A stretch of 64,000 nucleotides of DNA from the IMG/VR virus record IMGVR_UViG_3300028840_005337, positions 62,001 to 126,000 of that record; one strand, 5' to 3'. The DNA comes from a virus. Every line of letters begins with the position of its first letter. Position 1 is the stretch's first letter. The position numbers and the translations under genes were made by a program. The notes below the pieces were generated by a model. That model ran no database searches. It was not told the DNA's origin and worked only from the letters and a program-made list of their open reading frames with translations. Below, piece after piece: positions 42,598 through 51,643 of this stretch.

Positions 42598-43953
42598 ATG
42601 GCTAAGAAAAAGAAGCCCAATCCAGCTGAAGAGTTGCCTGTTGAGGACTTCTGCCCGAACGACGAACTGTTCGATTCAGTGGTAGAAACAGTCCAAACGA
42701 AGCTGCAGAAGGAGGGCATGCTTGTCGGTCACAATCCGGTGATGCAAGTGCTGCCCGTGCCTGCGTTCAGTATGAGGTATCTCATTCAGAACGAAGGCCT
42801 GCCGTTGAGTTGTATGTATCAAGCAGTAGGACCGGAGGCGTCCTACAAATCCACGTTCGCGATGGAAGTAGTTCGCTGGCACCGCCTGTGCGGTGGGCGT
42901 GGATTGTTGTGTGAGGCTGAGACGAAGCCGACATCTGAGTTACGCAACAGTGTCCTGAACTGGGACCTGAAAGCAGTCGATATCGAGGACTGCGAAACCT
43001 TTGAAGACTGGCAGCGCAAGCTGACTCGCTATACCGTCGGCTTGCAAAAGCGGATGGAGAAGGCGGGTACGCGGGACATCCCGTGGTGCGCTGTCGTCGA
43101 CTCGCTGACCGGCAAGGCCAGTGAGCATACGCTGAAGAACATCCAGAAGGTTGGTCATGCCAATCTGCACTTCCCCGTGGAAGCGCGACAGATGGCCGAC
43201 TACATGCGTGCCTATCCGCAGATGCTTCTCGGGTGGCCGTTCACCTTCGTGGGTGTCAACCACATGAAGATCAACCGCAATCCTGACGGCACCGTCGACT
43301 ACAACATCCCAGGTGGTTGGGCGCTGAAGTTCCAGTGCTCTGCTATCTTCGAGTTGGAGAAGATGGGCGGGATCAAGGAGTTCAACAACTACAAGGCGGC
43401 TACCATCCGCTTCTCCATGTTGAAGAACTCTTATGGAGCTGATGACTCCAAGATCAAGGTGCGGTTCAAGACGTGGCTGCAGGAGGACGCGCCTGATACG
43501 TTCAGGCTCCACTCTCGTTTTGAGTGGTGGGAAGCCTCCATCCTCTTCATCGCCACTGGCAACGGGCTGTCGGCCGCTAAGGCCCAAAGGCTTGTGCCCA
43601 AGATGAAGGAAGCCTGCGACATCCACGAGAAGTCGGGCGGCAGCCGCGGGAAGCTATACTGGTCGAACGCGTTGGGCGTCCCCTCTTCGGAGGCGATGCC
43701 GCCGCACGATCTCGGCATGATCCTCGAGACGAAGCCTGATGTGCTGAAGGACCTGTACAATGTTACCGGCATTCAGCGCCGTCAGTTCTTCCGACCCGGC
43801 GTCGATTTCCTGGCGCAGCAAGAGGCTCAGGCGCATGTGATCGCGCAAGCCGATGCTTCGGATCTCAACCAGCAGCGTTTGCGAGAGATCCAGCAGAACA
43901 TCATCGACCACGATGCCTACCCCAGCCAGGTGGAATGGCCATCCAATGAGTAA
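42598..43953 (+). CDS. RecA/UvsX-like recombinase
   Basis: 451 residues. Walker A is YQAVGPEASYKSTFAMEV, where the usual second Gly (GPESSGKT) is Tyr. Walker B is WCAVVDSLTG. The L1/L2-like region includes GVNHMKINRNPDG and IPGGWALKFQCSAIFEL. It would catalyse strand exchange for recombination-dependent replication with UvsW and SbcCD. The C-terminal 100 residues are extended compared with T4 UvsX. Confidence 0.82.
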   Translation: MAKKKKPNPAEELPVEDFCPNDELFDSVVETVQTKLQKEGMLVGHNPVMQVLPVPAFSMRYLIQNEGLPLSCMYQAVGPEASYKSTFAMEVVRWHRLCGGRGLLCEAETKPTSELRNSVLNWDLKAVDIEDCETFEDWQRKLTRYTVGLQKRMEKAGTRDIPWCAVVDSLTGKASEHTLKNIQKVGHANLHFPVEARQMADYMRAYPQMLLGWPFTFVGVNHMKINRNPDGTVDYNIPGGWALKFQCSAIFELEKMGGIKEFNNYKAATIRFSMLKNSYGADDSKIKVRFKTWLQEDAPDTFRLHSRFEWWEASILFIATGNGLSAAKAQRLVPKMKEACDIHEKSGGSRGKLYWSNALGVPSSEAMPPHDLGMILETKPDVLKDLYNVTGIQRRQFFRPGVDFLAQQEAQAHVIAQADASDLNQQRLREIQQNIIDHDAYPSQVEWPSNE

Positions 43954-44461
43954 TCCCATCAATCCAATGGACTTTTGGGACAAAACAGATCACGAGGCGG
44001 AGGGCAACAAGCTCGCGCAGTATGAGCACGGCGCCGTGGACAGAATTGTCAAACGAGCAAAGGTCGGCACTGCCGAGCGCGCGCTCCTCGTCTCAGATGG
44101 CGATCTAATGACGTTTGAGGCGTTGCATGAGCATGCACATTTTCCGCTGCTCTTGCACGCCATCAAAATCCGCTCACCGGCGGACATCGAAAAAACCTTG
44201 GAGCAGCGTCCACTACGCACGCCGATGTTCATGCAGTTCTTGGACATCACTGACGGCACGCCGAAGGGCGAGTGCACATACCAGGGCGTCGTGTTCAACT
44301 GGCTGAACCACGGCCGCTGGTACGTCCTGCACGACTTCTCCATGCATACCGATCTAGGCACGTCGTTGCGCTACTGGCGCATCAACGGAAGATGTTACTA
44401 TCTGGAAACCCTGGACAATCTGGTGGAACGCTTCGGCCCAGCCGAGGAGTGGTGCGCCTGA
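43946..44461 (+). CDS. Hypothetical protein
   Basis: 171 residues; the start overlaps the recombinase stop by 8 nt and has a weak ribosome site. Ends with a Trp/Tyr-rich region (VFNWLNHGRWYVLHDF). Function unknown. Confidence 0.65.
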   Translation: MSNPINPMDFWDKTDHEAEGNKLAQYEHGAVDRIVKRAKVGTAERALLVSDGDLMTFEALHEHAHFPLLLHAIKIRSPADIEKTLEQRPLRTPMFMQFLDITDGTPKGECTYQGVVFNWLNHGRWYVLHDFSMHTDLGTSLRYWRINGRCYYLETLDNLVERFGPAEEWCA

Positions 44462-44463
44462 TT

Positions 44464-44479
44464 TTGTTTCCATGAATAA
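44464..44479. promoter_or_regulatory. Degenerate palindrome copy (TTGTTT-N4-GAATAA)
   Basis: The right arm GAATAA is exact; the left arm differs at two positions. The ATG of the gene at 44472 lies inside the element, so this copy is offset from the others. Possibly a decayed site. Confidence 0.3.
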
Positions 44480-45572
44480 ATTCCTAGTCAAACCAAAAGC
44501 CGAGGTGTACGCGCCGGACCAGTTCGACGGGTTCCTCGAAGCGCTGAACACAGCCGATCAGTACACCGTCCAGGTGCCGATCAACCATCCGGAAGACCTG
44601 CTCCTGGACGATGCCGGCTGTCTCGTAGAGAGTGGCTTTCGCCTCTCTCCGCTTGCTTTCAAGCAAATCTGCATGTTTGTGGCCAAGGGACTTTGGCCGC
44701 TGATCATGGATATCGGTGGTGTCACGCGTGGTTCGAGATCCTTCGATGGAGTGATCTCGCCAGCGTTGGCAGCACGCATCTTCAATGACTGCGTGCAGCT
44801 CCGATTCCGTGTAAAAGATGGGATCTGCGGACGACTGTTGATCCAGAACCACAATACGAAGGTCATCGACGGTGTCGTCGGTGTCCGCTATCAGTACCTC
44901 GCCAATCACCTGCTGCTCGACGGCGCCTCTGACCTCCTGGCCACACACTCTGTGCCGATGGAGTTCTGGGGCGGAACGTTGACCGGCCGCCGCATGAGCG
45001 TTACCTTCCTGGCCCCCGAGGCCCTGGCTACCACGCCAGCCGGACAGGATCTCTACGGTGGCTGCTACGTGACGAACAGCGAAGCAGGTGAGTGCGGCGT
45101 ACGCAGCTCATTGCTGCTCCAGTACGACGATACACCCCTCCGATGCATATCCAAGCTACACAGCATAACCCATGTGGGAAAGAGCTTCATGAAACGGCTC
45201 CAGCGCATGGTGATGAAGGTATTGCACGACTGGGACGGTATCGTCGATGTGGTTAACGACATCGAGCATCTGGCGACCACGCTGGATGTCCTCGACGACA
45301 CGGGTAAGATCAAGCGCACATGGCAGCGACGAGTGGCAACCAGGTTGTCCAACTATGTCGACAAGGGCCTTGCTGACGCTATGATACGCCAAGCCATTTA
45401 CACAGACGTGCGTGACGATCCGTTGAAAGAACGGATGCGGCGCGTGGCAGAGCGTACGGTCGAAGACTTCTTCGTGGTAATCATGGAGCATGCCGACGGC
45501 CAATATCCCGAAGTTCGCGAAAGTCTTGAGCGAGCGGCGTACGACGTCCTCGCCAAGCGCATCCCACTGTAG
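44472..45572 (+). CDS. DUF932-like protein
   Basis: 366 residues. The order LSPLAFKQICMFVAKG and then GRLLIQNHNTKVIDGVVGVRYQYLAN resembles DUF932 proteins of phages and plasmids (family consensus around 'LSDRYRxLDN'). Function of that family is not established; it is often near recombination genes, as here. No clear Shine-Dalgarno; the start lies in a degenerate palindrome. Confidence 0.55.
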   Translation: MNKFLVKPKAEVYAPDQFDGFLEALNTADQYTVQVPINHPEDLLLDDAGCLVESGFRLSPLAFKQICMFVAKGLWPLIMDIGGVTRGSRSFDGVISPALAARIFNDCVQLRFRVKDGICGRLLIQNHNTKVIDGVVGVRYQYLANHLLLDGASDLLATHSVPMEFWGGTLTGRRMSVTFLAPEALATTPAGQDLYGGCYVTNSEAGECGVRSSLLLQYDDTPLRCISKLHSITHVGKSFMKRLQRMVMKVLHDWDGIVDVVNDIEHLATTLDVLDDTGKIKRTWQRRVATRLSNYVDKGLADAMIRQAIYTDVRDDPLKERMRRVAERTVEDFFVVIMEHADGQYPEVRESLERAAYDVLAKRIPL

Positions 45573-45587
45573 GAGCTATTTTCAGTA

Positions 45588-46715
45588 ATGGCAAAAACCA
45601 CTCTACCCGCCAAGGTCGAAGAGTACACCGCTCTTCAAGCACAATCCACCTTCACGAAGGCCGAAGAGAAGGCCTTCAAGGAGTTAAACGAATATATCAC
45701 CAAGCGCGCCAAGGACGACATCTGGTGGTATTGGGAGCTCGGTCAAAAGGTCAAGAAGATCTATGAAGACGCCAAAGACCGTGAGGACATCTACGGCAAG
45801 CGCGTGTTGCTGCGCATGGCCAAGGCTCTCGGCTACAAGACAGACCAACAGCTCCGCAACACCATGACTGTTGTGGAGACTTTCAAGACGAAGAAGGAGT
45901 TCAACAAGCTCGTCCGGCTGAAGGGCGAAGCGCAGAACACGTTGAACTGGTCGCACCTCGTGTACCTCGCCCAGATTGGCGACGACAAGCTGCGGAACCA
46001 GCTGGCCGCCTCCACGCTCGAACAGAGCTGGAACGCCAAGGACCTCTGGGACCGTGTCAAGGAGCTGGCCAACCGCAAGAAACGCGGTTCCGGCGCCAAG
46101 GTGAAGACCAAGATCCCGGCATCGCCGGTCGGCATGTTCAGCCATGTACGTTCGCAGGCCAACAAGTTCGTCCAGAACTTCGAGGAGGCGTGGACGGGCG
46201 ACGTCTACGACATCTGCGGCGAGGTGGCCAGCATCCCGGCCGACAAGCTGAACGACAAGCTCGTCCAGGCCGTCGCCGACACGCGTGCGAAGCTCGTGTC
46301 CATGCAGGAGTGCGCCGCCTCCCTCGAAGAGCAGCTCATGCAAGTTGAGGAGGACATCGAGGCCCGTCGTAAGGCCCAGGCGGAGGCTGAGGAAGAAGCC
46401 GCGGCTGCCGAAGCTGCCGAAGAGGACTACGAAGACGATATCGACGAGGGGGAGGACGACGATGACGACTTCGATCCGAACGACGACGTCTACGCTGAAG
46501 ACGAAGCGGAAGACGCGGAGGAGGAAGAGGACGACGAGGTTGAGGAAGATTCCGCCCAAGACGAAGAGGACTGGGAAGAGGAAGAGACTGTCAACCTTGG
46601 CAAACAACGAAACGCTCAACGGCGAGCCAAGTCTGCCGCAGAGCGGGAAAAGAAAAAGAAACGTGAAGCTCGCGCTGCAGCTCGCCGCAAGGGGCGAGTG
46701 GGAGTAAGCAAGTGA
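45588..46715 (+). CDS. DUF1016/YhcG-N-like helical protein with long acidic tail
   Basis: 375 residues. Residues 40-155 (DIWWYWELGQKVKKIYEDA, LNWSHLVYLAQIGDD, SWNAKDLWDRVKEL) recall the N-terminal domain of YhcG/DUF1016. No nuclease domain follows. Instead there are about 90 strongly acidic residues, then a basic C-terminus (KKKKREARAAARRKG). A DNA-mimic or protein-interaction tail is possible. Coupled to the glycosyltransferase by overlap. Confidence 0.55.
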   Translation: MAKTTLPAKVEEYTALQAQSTFTKAEEKAFKELNEYITKRAKDDIWWYWELGQKVKKIYEDAKDREDIYGKRVLLRMAKALGYKTDQQLRNTMTVVETFKTKKEFNKLVRLKGEAQNTLNWSHLVYLAQIGDDKLRNQLAASTLEQSWNAKDLWDRVKELANRKKRGSGAKVKTKIPASPVGMFSHVRSQANKFVQNFEEAWTGDVYDICGEVASIPADKLNDKLVQAVADTRAKLVSMQECAASLEEQLMQVEEDIEARRKAQAEAEEEAAAAEAAEEDYEDDIDEGEDDDDDFDPNDDVYAEDEAEDAEEEEDDEVEEDSAQDEEDWEEEETVNLGKQRNAQRRAKSAAEREKKKKREARAAARRKGRVGVSK

Positions 46716-47575
46716 AAACGCCCATAACACCGCAGTTTACGGTGTGCGTTTTACTCTACGGGAACTATCCGGAGTTGCTCAATAGGTGTCTCGACTCGTT
46801 GAGCAACCCGGAGTGGTACCCGTGGTTTAATCTCCGTATCGGCTGGCAGGGCCTTGGCGCGCAGTCGGAGACGGACTTACTGAGCCACGTCGCTAAATGG
46901 CAGACGGCTAAGCTGCGTGGCACGTGCCGCGATCCGTTGGAGATGTGTCTGAAAGGGCATTCCCCCTTCTTCAAGTATCCGACGATGCGCCGGATGTTCT
47001 ACGAGATGCCGATCAAGACGCCCTACATCATGTGGTTCGATGACGACTCGTTCATCAACACCTGTGCCAACGGTTTCTTCCGGGGCATTCAGGACTTCAT
47101 GGAGTATGGTGCGCGTAAGCGAAAGCCCGACGGCACGCTTACGCCGGCAGACACTGCCGACATGATCGGCGCCAAGTACGTGATGGCCCTGCGGGGCAAT
47201 CAACGACAGTACATCGAAGACCAACCGTGGTACGCGGGCAAACCAATAGCCCGGCGCCCCGGGTTCATTACCGGTGGCTGGTGGACAATCCGTACCCCGA
47301 TTATCCAACAATGGAACTGGCCGTCAGAGGACTTACAGCACAACGGCGGAGATTTGCTACTCGGGGAGTTGTGTCATCAGCAGGGATATCGTATAAAGCA
47401 CTTTACGAAGGGACTGGGCATCAACTGCGATGCAAGCGGCAGATGCTCGACAGCGCCACGGCGCGGACACTCCCAGGACCCTTGCGGTACCAACTACGTG
47501 CGGCCAGCTAATCACCGTTCGCCGAACGACGAGTGGCAGCTCTCACGAAGCCGTTACCGCCGGAGGCGAGAATGA
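46712..47575 (+). CDS. GT-A (family 2-like) glycosyltransferase
   Basis: 287 residues from GTG, GGGAG upstream. Begins FTVCVLLYGNYPELLNRCLDSL, typical of the nucleotide-sugar-binding strand. The metal-binding acidic motif is YIMWFDDDSF, and the acceptor region includes TGGWWTIRTP. Lies among replication genes, not structural ones, so DNA, protein or cell-surface glycosylation all remain possible. The C-terminus is basic and irregular. Confidence 0.7.
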   Translation: MKTPITPQFTVCVLLYGNYPELLNRCLDSLSNPEWYPWFNLRIGWQGLGAQSETDLLSHVAKWQTAKLRGTCRDPLEMCLKGHSPFFKYPTMRRMFYEMPIKTPYIMWFDDDSFINTCANGFFRGIQDFMEYGARKRKPDGTLTPADTADMIGAKYVMALRGNQRQYIEDQPWYAGKPIARRPGFITGGWWTIRTPIIQQWNWPSEDLQHNGGDLLLGELCHQQGYRIKHFTKGLGINCDASGRCSTAPRRGHSQDPCGTNYVRPANHRSPNDEWQLSRSRYRRRRE

Positions 47576-47970
47576 GTAGAAAGCATACTGCAGAGATCTT
47601 TCCTATCCAGGAATTCCTGGATGCCGGCGTTAAGCCTCAACGGCCACTGCGGCTGCGAGAGGGCGACGCCTGGATAGTTCGCAAAGAACCATTAAACCTC
47701 GACCAGCCAGGCGCAGAAGATCCGCTGGATTGGGCGATCGTCGAATCGGGACAGCTGGTCAACATCCCGCTGATCCCGTACCGCAGTCGCCTCGATCTTA
47801 TGCACATGTTGCTCGGGGCAATGGATGTGATCCAGAGGTACGTTGAGCGGCAGCCGCATGCTGAGCGTACCCATATCATCTTAGGTGATCCAATCGAGCG
47901 GCTCGACGCCGAAGGCGTGTACCGCTACTGGATCGGTTTTGCAGTGCAGACTCAAGAGGCCCAAGGCTAA
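47572..47970 (+). CDS. Hypothetical protein
   Basis: 132 residues, CGGAGG before ATG, overlapping the glycosyltransferase stop. Mixed alpha/beta (RSRLDLMHMLLGAMDVIQRY). Function unknown. Confidence 0.65.
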   Translation: MSRKHTAEIFPIQEFLDAGVKPQRPLRLREGDAWIVRKEPLNLDQPGAEDPLDWAIVESGQLVNIPLIPYRSRLDLMHMLLGAMDVIQRYVERQPHAERTHIILGDPIERLDAEGVYRYWIGFAVQTQEAQG

Positions 47971-48473
47971 TGAGCGAGAACCCAATGGCGCCGCAGCCGC
48001 CACAACAATTCATGCAGCTGCCGGCGCAGGTGGAGCAGCCTCCCCAACAGGAGGCGCCCCAGCCGCAAACCCCCGCTGAGCCGCCACAGCAGCGACAGCG
48101 GAGCTTGCAAGAGTATGCGTCTGGATACGCACAGCTCGCACGCGAGCTGACGCGTCAGAACGATGCGTACGGACACTTTCGGAACGTGGTGACCAGGATC
48201 GACGAGCTGATCAAGAACCCAGGGCAAGCGCCCAACGGGTTACCGTTCGTCACGTTTACGTTTCCCGTAACGGACGGCACGGTGCCGGGCGAGCTCAAGC
48301 TCGATCTCAACACCATGCCGACTTCCGTACTTGCGGCCATCAGGCCACTCTTCGACCAACTGCAGCAAACCTGCGGCGCTGACTTCATCGCTGCCATGAA
48401 AGGTTTCTACCAGCTGGATGCGGAGACACGGCCCGTTGTGGAAGCAATGGAGGCAGCGACCAGTGGCGGATGA
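47970..48473 (+). CDS. Hypothetical protein with Pro/Gln-rich N-terminus
   Basis: 167 residues. The first 45 are Pro/Gln-rich and probably disordered; the rest looks folded (VVTRIDELIKNPGQAPNG, TVPGELKLDLNTMP). Starts on the last base of the previous stop. Function unknown. Confidence 0.65.
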   Translation: MSENPMAPQPPQQFMQLPAQVEQPPQQEAPQPQTPAEPPQQRQRSLQEYASGYAQLARELTRQNDAYGHFRNVVTRIDELIKNPGQAPNGLPFVTFTFPVTDGTVPGELKLDLNTMPTSVLAAIRPLFDQLQQTCGADFIAAMKGFYQLDAETRPVVEAMEAATSGG

Positions 48474-49014
48474 TGGCGACATCAACGCCTCCGAATTGAT
48501 TGATCCAATGTACCGGCTACCATTCGACGGTTATCGCATGCACGTCGAATGGGCACCGGCCGGTGCGCGCCTGGGGACGAACTTCGCCCATGTCAGGCGG
48601 CTGGATCGTGGCCAATCAATCGCTGAGTATCCTGCGATGCTCGTGTTTGGAAATACGCCCGAGGAGCGCACGTCGCTAACACGCGATTCGCTGCTTCTCG
48701 CGGCCATGCTGGACTACATCAACTCCGGAGGCGATCCGGAGGTAGTCTGTGAGATTGCGGACCAAGTCCGACAGCTGGAGCCGGTGAAAACGCCTGGCTT
48801 CGAGCTGATCCTTGCCTACGAACAGGTCGATCGAGTCCTCTACTACGAATCCAAAGACGGTAAGTACGTGGAGGTCGTGGTTGACCACTGGGCGGACGAA
48901 GCGGAGGTATCAGGGCTGCCCGACGTGTCGGATTGTACCGACATGGTTGCACGGCACCCAGAACCCGTACACTTAGGGGAGGAGGAAGATGACTCAGTCG
49001 ACCCGCACCTCTGA
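48463..49014 (+). CDS. Hypothetical protein
   Basis: 183 residues from GTG 48463 with GGAGG 10 nt upstream. Acidic C-terminus (LGEEEDDSVDP). Overlaps both neighbours slightly. No recognised domain. Confidence 0.65.
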   Translation: MADDGDINASELIDPMYRLPFDGYRMHVEWAPAGARLGTNFAHVRRLDRGQSIAEYPAMLVFGNTPEERTSLTRDSLLLAAMLDYINSGGDPEVVCEIADQVRQLEPVKTPGFELILAYEQVDRVLYYESKDGKYVEVVVDHWADEAEVSGLPDVSDCTDMVARHPEPVHLGEEEDDSVDPHL

Positions 49015-49822
49015 TGTCAAGATTGCCATTCCGCGGTACAACCTGGGGCGCATCATCCAACTGCGCGACAAGCTGTGCACGGACTCGATGACCGAGTGGT
49101 TTGGTTTTACTGCCATCGGAGAGCACTTCGACCAATTCGTCGACCAACTCACCGAAGCGATACCTCGAGCCAAACGCCAAGCGGTGTACGACAGCTGTAC
49201 CTGTCTCGCTGGGGAGTACCTCACCGAGGCAAGGCTGCGTACGCTGTTTTGGCGACTGGCCGGGAACACCGACAGCCTGCGGCGCGGTGTTGCTGTGCCC
49301 CCGTGGCACGTACAGTCAGAGCGAGAGTGGATGCCGGTGCAGGTCACCGGCTGGGAATTCTCGCAGAACAAGTGGGGCAAGCCCGGCGGTCTGTTTGCCA
49401 TGCGCATCCTGGCCGGATCGGCGTGCCCCATGCGAATCATAACCTTCTGGACAAGGGGATTTAGCAATCTCATTGCAAGAGGTGCGGGATATACTTCTTA
49501 CCGACATGATTATCCGTTTGGGCATCCCTCCGAGCTTGTTGGTCTCCGACTCTGGGCGCTCATCGACCCAGCTTACTGCCAACAGGGACGCCCGGGTTTT
49601 CGAGAGGTGTCTTGTACGCAGACTCTACGGAACTGGAATCGGGGGATCATCCGCAAACGATTCCGACACGGCTGGGAATGTCCACGAGGCTACGAGAGAC
49701 ACTGTTACAAGTGCCACGTTGGGTACGACCAGTGCCCGGCGGCGACGCACAGAACCACAAAGGAGTGCGAAGATGCCCCTGAGTCACAAACAAATACAGA
49801 AGCTGGAGAAGCGCACACATGA
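48989..49822 (+). CDS. Hypothetical protein with Cys-rich C-terminus
   Basis: 277 residues, GGGAGGAGG before ATG. The first 155 look globular. The last 70 contain a Cys/His cluster (WECPRGYERHCYKCHVGYDQC) that could bind zinc. Overlaps the next gene by 50 nt. Function unknown. Confidence 0.6.
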   Translation: MTQSTRTSDVKIAIPRYNLGRIIQLRDKLCTDSMTEWFGFTAIGEHFDQFVDQLTEAIPRAKRQAVYDSCTCLAGEYLTEARLRTLFWRLAGNTDSLRRGVAVPPWHVQSEREWMPVQVTGWEFSQNKWGKPGGLFAMRILAGSACPMRIITFWTRGFSNLIARGAGYTSYRHDYPFGHPSELVGLRLWALIDPAYCQQGRPGFREVSCTQTLRNWNRGIIRKRFRHGWECPRGYERHCYKCHVGYDQCPAATHRTTKECEDAPESQTNTEAGEAHT

Positions 49823-50234
49823 GCTCGGTGAGGAGCTCGGTGATATAGAGCAACGGCGGAAGTCGCGGCTGAGAATGCACGACTTTATGAACGCAATCAA
49901 CGAGGACGAGCGTGTTGAGCTCACCTGCACAGAGGGTGACATCTGGCTAAACGTCCGCATCAGCGAAGGTAATAACCGCTCCGTAGAGAAAGACACCATG
50001 TATCAGAGTGATTTCATGGCGCGGTTGCATACTGCCTTTCCTCTCATGCTTAAAGCACTCGTTGCTGAGTGCTGCAGTGACGCCGACGCCGACTACGAAC
50101 GTCGGCTTCTTGCGGTTGTCCCGTTAGAAGAAGAACCCGAAGAAGAGGACAGACGGCGTCCACGCGGATTGCGTCTGCCTGGAGTTACCGATGGAGACGA
50201 AAAGACTGAAGCAGTTGGAGAGCAAGCGGAATAA
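49773..50234 (+). CDS. Hypothetical coiled-coil protein, paralogue A
   Basis: 153 residues, AAGGAG 8 nt before ATG. N-terminal coiled coil (IQKLEKRTHELGEELGDIEQ), a mixed middle and an acidic-to-basic end EEDRRRPRGLRLP. The layout and the RPRG-RL motif match the next protein, suggesting a tandem duplication. Confidence 0.6.
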   Translation: MPLSHKQIQKLEKRTHELGEELGDIEQRRKSRLRMHDFMNAINEDERVELTCTEGDIWLNVRISEGNNRSVEKDTMYQSDFMARLHTAFPLMLKALVAECCSDADADYERRLLAVVPLEEEPEEEDRRRPRGLRLPGVTDGDEKTEAVGEQAE

Positions 50235-50937
50235 CGCAGAACGGGTGCTGCAGCTGCTCACAAACCGCGAAGACATCAACCGGTTTCTCGATATGATCCT
50301 CGGAGCGCTGCGTGACGGGGAACCGCTACACATCCAGCTCGACTCCCGTGACTACTTGGAGCTCGGGCGCAGCAGCCAAACGGTATACAGTGGCCCGCCC
50401 TCGGCGCTTTCTGAGTGGCTGGCAGTGCGGCACGAGCTTCGTGTCGGCATCTTGGACGTGGTACAGACAACGCTGCAGAAGTGGCGTGATAAGTACCAGC
50501 AAGACTACGAGGACTATCTATGCGATCTGGCTAACGAAGACCGTGAGCACAGTGCAGGCATAGGTGACCGCACGCCCCGTGGTGTGCGTCTACGTAATAC
50601 CGAGGAAGAAGGCGAGGAGGAGGAAGCAGAGATGGATGCGGCTACGGGTTGGGTGGACGGGCCAGTGCCTGTAAGCCCATCGCCGTCGGAAACACGCGAA
50701 ACCTTTGACGACTTCTCCACCGAGGAACTGCGCGACACGCTCAATCGTATCCACGGCAGCGGTATGTTAAATACGCTGGATGAGGAGCAGATGCGGGCAG
50801 TAGTGGCCGCGCAGGCCGAACTCACTCGCCGCACGCAGGAGGCATCAGATGCCACCAACAGCGACAGCGCCCAAGTCTCGCCGCCAGAAGAAACGCGGCC
50901 GAGCATCGAAGATTCGGAATTCTGGGACCGTTACTAA
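50191..50937 (+). CDS. Hypothetical coiled-coil protein, paralogue B
   Basis: 248 residues. Coiled-coil N-terminus (RLKQLESKRNNAERVLQLL), a middle with HIQLDSRDYLELG, then RTPRGVRLR as in paralogue A, then a long acidic tail. Overlaps A by 44 nt and the glycosylase-like gene by 89 nt. Function unknown. Confidence 0.6.
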   Translation: METKRLKQLESKRNNAERVLQLLTNREDINRFLDMILGALRDGEPLHIQLDSRDYLELGRSSQTVYSGPPSALSEWLAVRHELRVGILDVVQTTLQKWRDKYQQDYEDYLCDLANEDREHSAGIGDRTPRGVRLRNTEEEGEEEEAEMDAATGWVDGPVPVSPSPSETRETFDDFSTEELRDTLNRIHGSGMLNTLDEEQMRAVVAAQAELTRRTQEASDATNSDSAQVSPPEETRPSIEDSEFWDRY

Positions 50938-51634
50938 GGAAGGCCGAGACGCCGTAGAGCAGATGCTATGTGATATCGATATCCAGCAAGCTGCCGAGTA
51001 TCTCGACTACTGGGAAAGCATAAGACCCACCACCGACGACGCACGTTGGCGTAGGTGGGTTTTCGCTTTCCTGTCTATCCAGCGCAACTGGCGCGCCAAC
51101 TATGAAGCGTACGAATGCGTTATGGAGCTCCCTTGGACATCCCAGTCTGAGTTGGAGGATGTGCTGCGGGGCTGCAAAGCCGGACTGCACAACCGCCACG
51201 CTGACTATATCTGGAGGTTCACCGAGCTGTGTACGTCTGCGCCGCGCGTTCTGCGCGGCCCAAAAGAAGTGGGCTTCAAGACCTGGTCCGGGTGGCGTAA
51301 CCGCCTGATCGATATGGAGGACATCAAGGGCATCGGCATCGCCAAGATCGCGTTTGCCCAAGAGATGTGCTATCCGGCCGAGTGCGGCGTCACCTGCTTC
51401 GACAGGCATGGCGCACGGCTCTACGGCGTGGACCCTGACAACGTCACCCCTCTGCAGTATGGGGAGATGGAGAATCACTGGCAGTACGTCTGCCATCAAA
51501 TCGGCATTTCGCCGGCCATGGCCCGCCACATTGTGTGGGATCGCCTCCAGGGTGCGGATAGCACGCGCTACTGGTCGCATGTGTTCGAAGAAGAGGATAC
51601 CCGGCTACTTGTATCGCTGGACGATTTCCGCTAA
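50849..51634 (+). CDS. HhH-GPD DNA glycosylase-like protein
   Basis: 261 residues, AGGAGG 7 nt before ATG. Basic N-terminus (KSRRQKKRGRASK). The segment DMEDIKGIGIAKIAFAQEMC is a helix-hairpin-helix, followed by VTCFDRHGARLYG, placed like the catalytic Asp helix of base-excision glycosylases. It could remove damaged or modified bases; a lyase Lys is not obvious. Confidence 0.6.
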   Translation: MPPTATAPKSRRQKKRGRASKIRNSGTVTKEGRDAVEQMLCDIDIQQAAEYLDYWESIRPTTDDARWRRWVFAFLSIQRNWRANYEAYECVMELPWTSQSELEDVLRGCKAGLHNRHADYIWRFTELCTSAPRVLRGPKEVGFKTWSGWRNRLIDMEDIKGIGIAKIAFAQEMCYPAECGVTCFDRHGARLYGVDPDNVTPLQYGEMENHWQYVCHQIGISPAMARHIVWDRLQGADSTRYWSHVFEEEDTRLLVSLDDFR

Positions 51635-51643
51635 GATCACACC

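Noticed and set aside
16084-44473. Inverted 13-mer shared by the sigma gene start (16084-16096) and the start region at 44461-44473
   Set aside because: Exact, but many 13-mer pairs are expected by chance in 64 kb; no extended similarity or shared context.
45684-46730. 348-codon leftward frame with hydrophobic repeats
   Set aside because: The Val/Leu/Phe-rich stretch is simply the reverse of the acidic GAX codons of the rightward gene.
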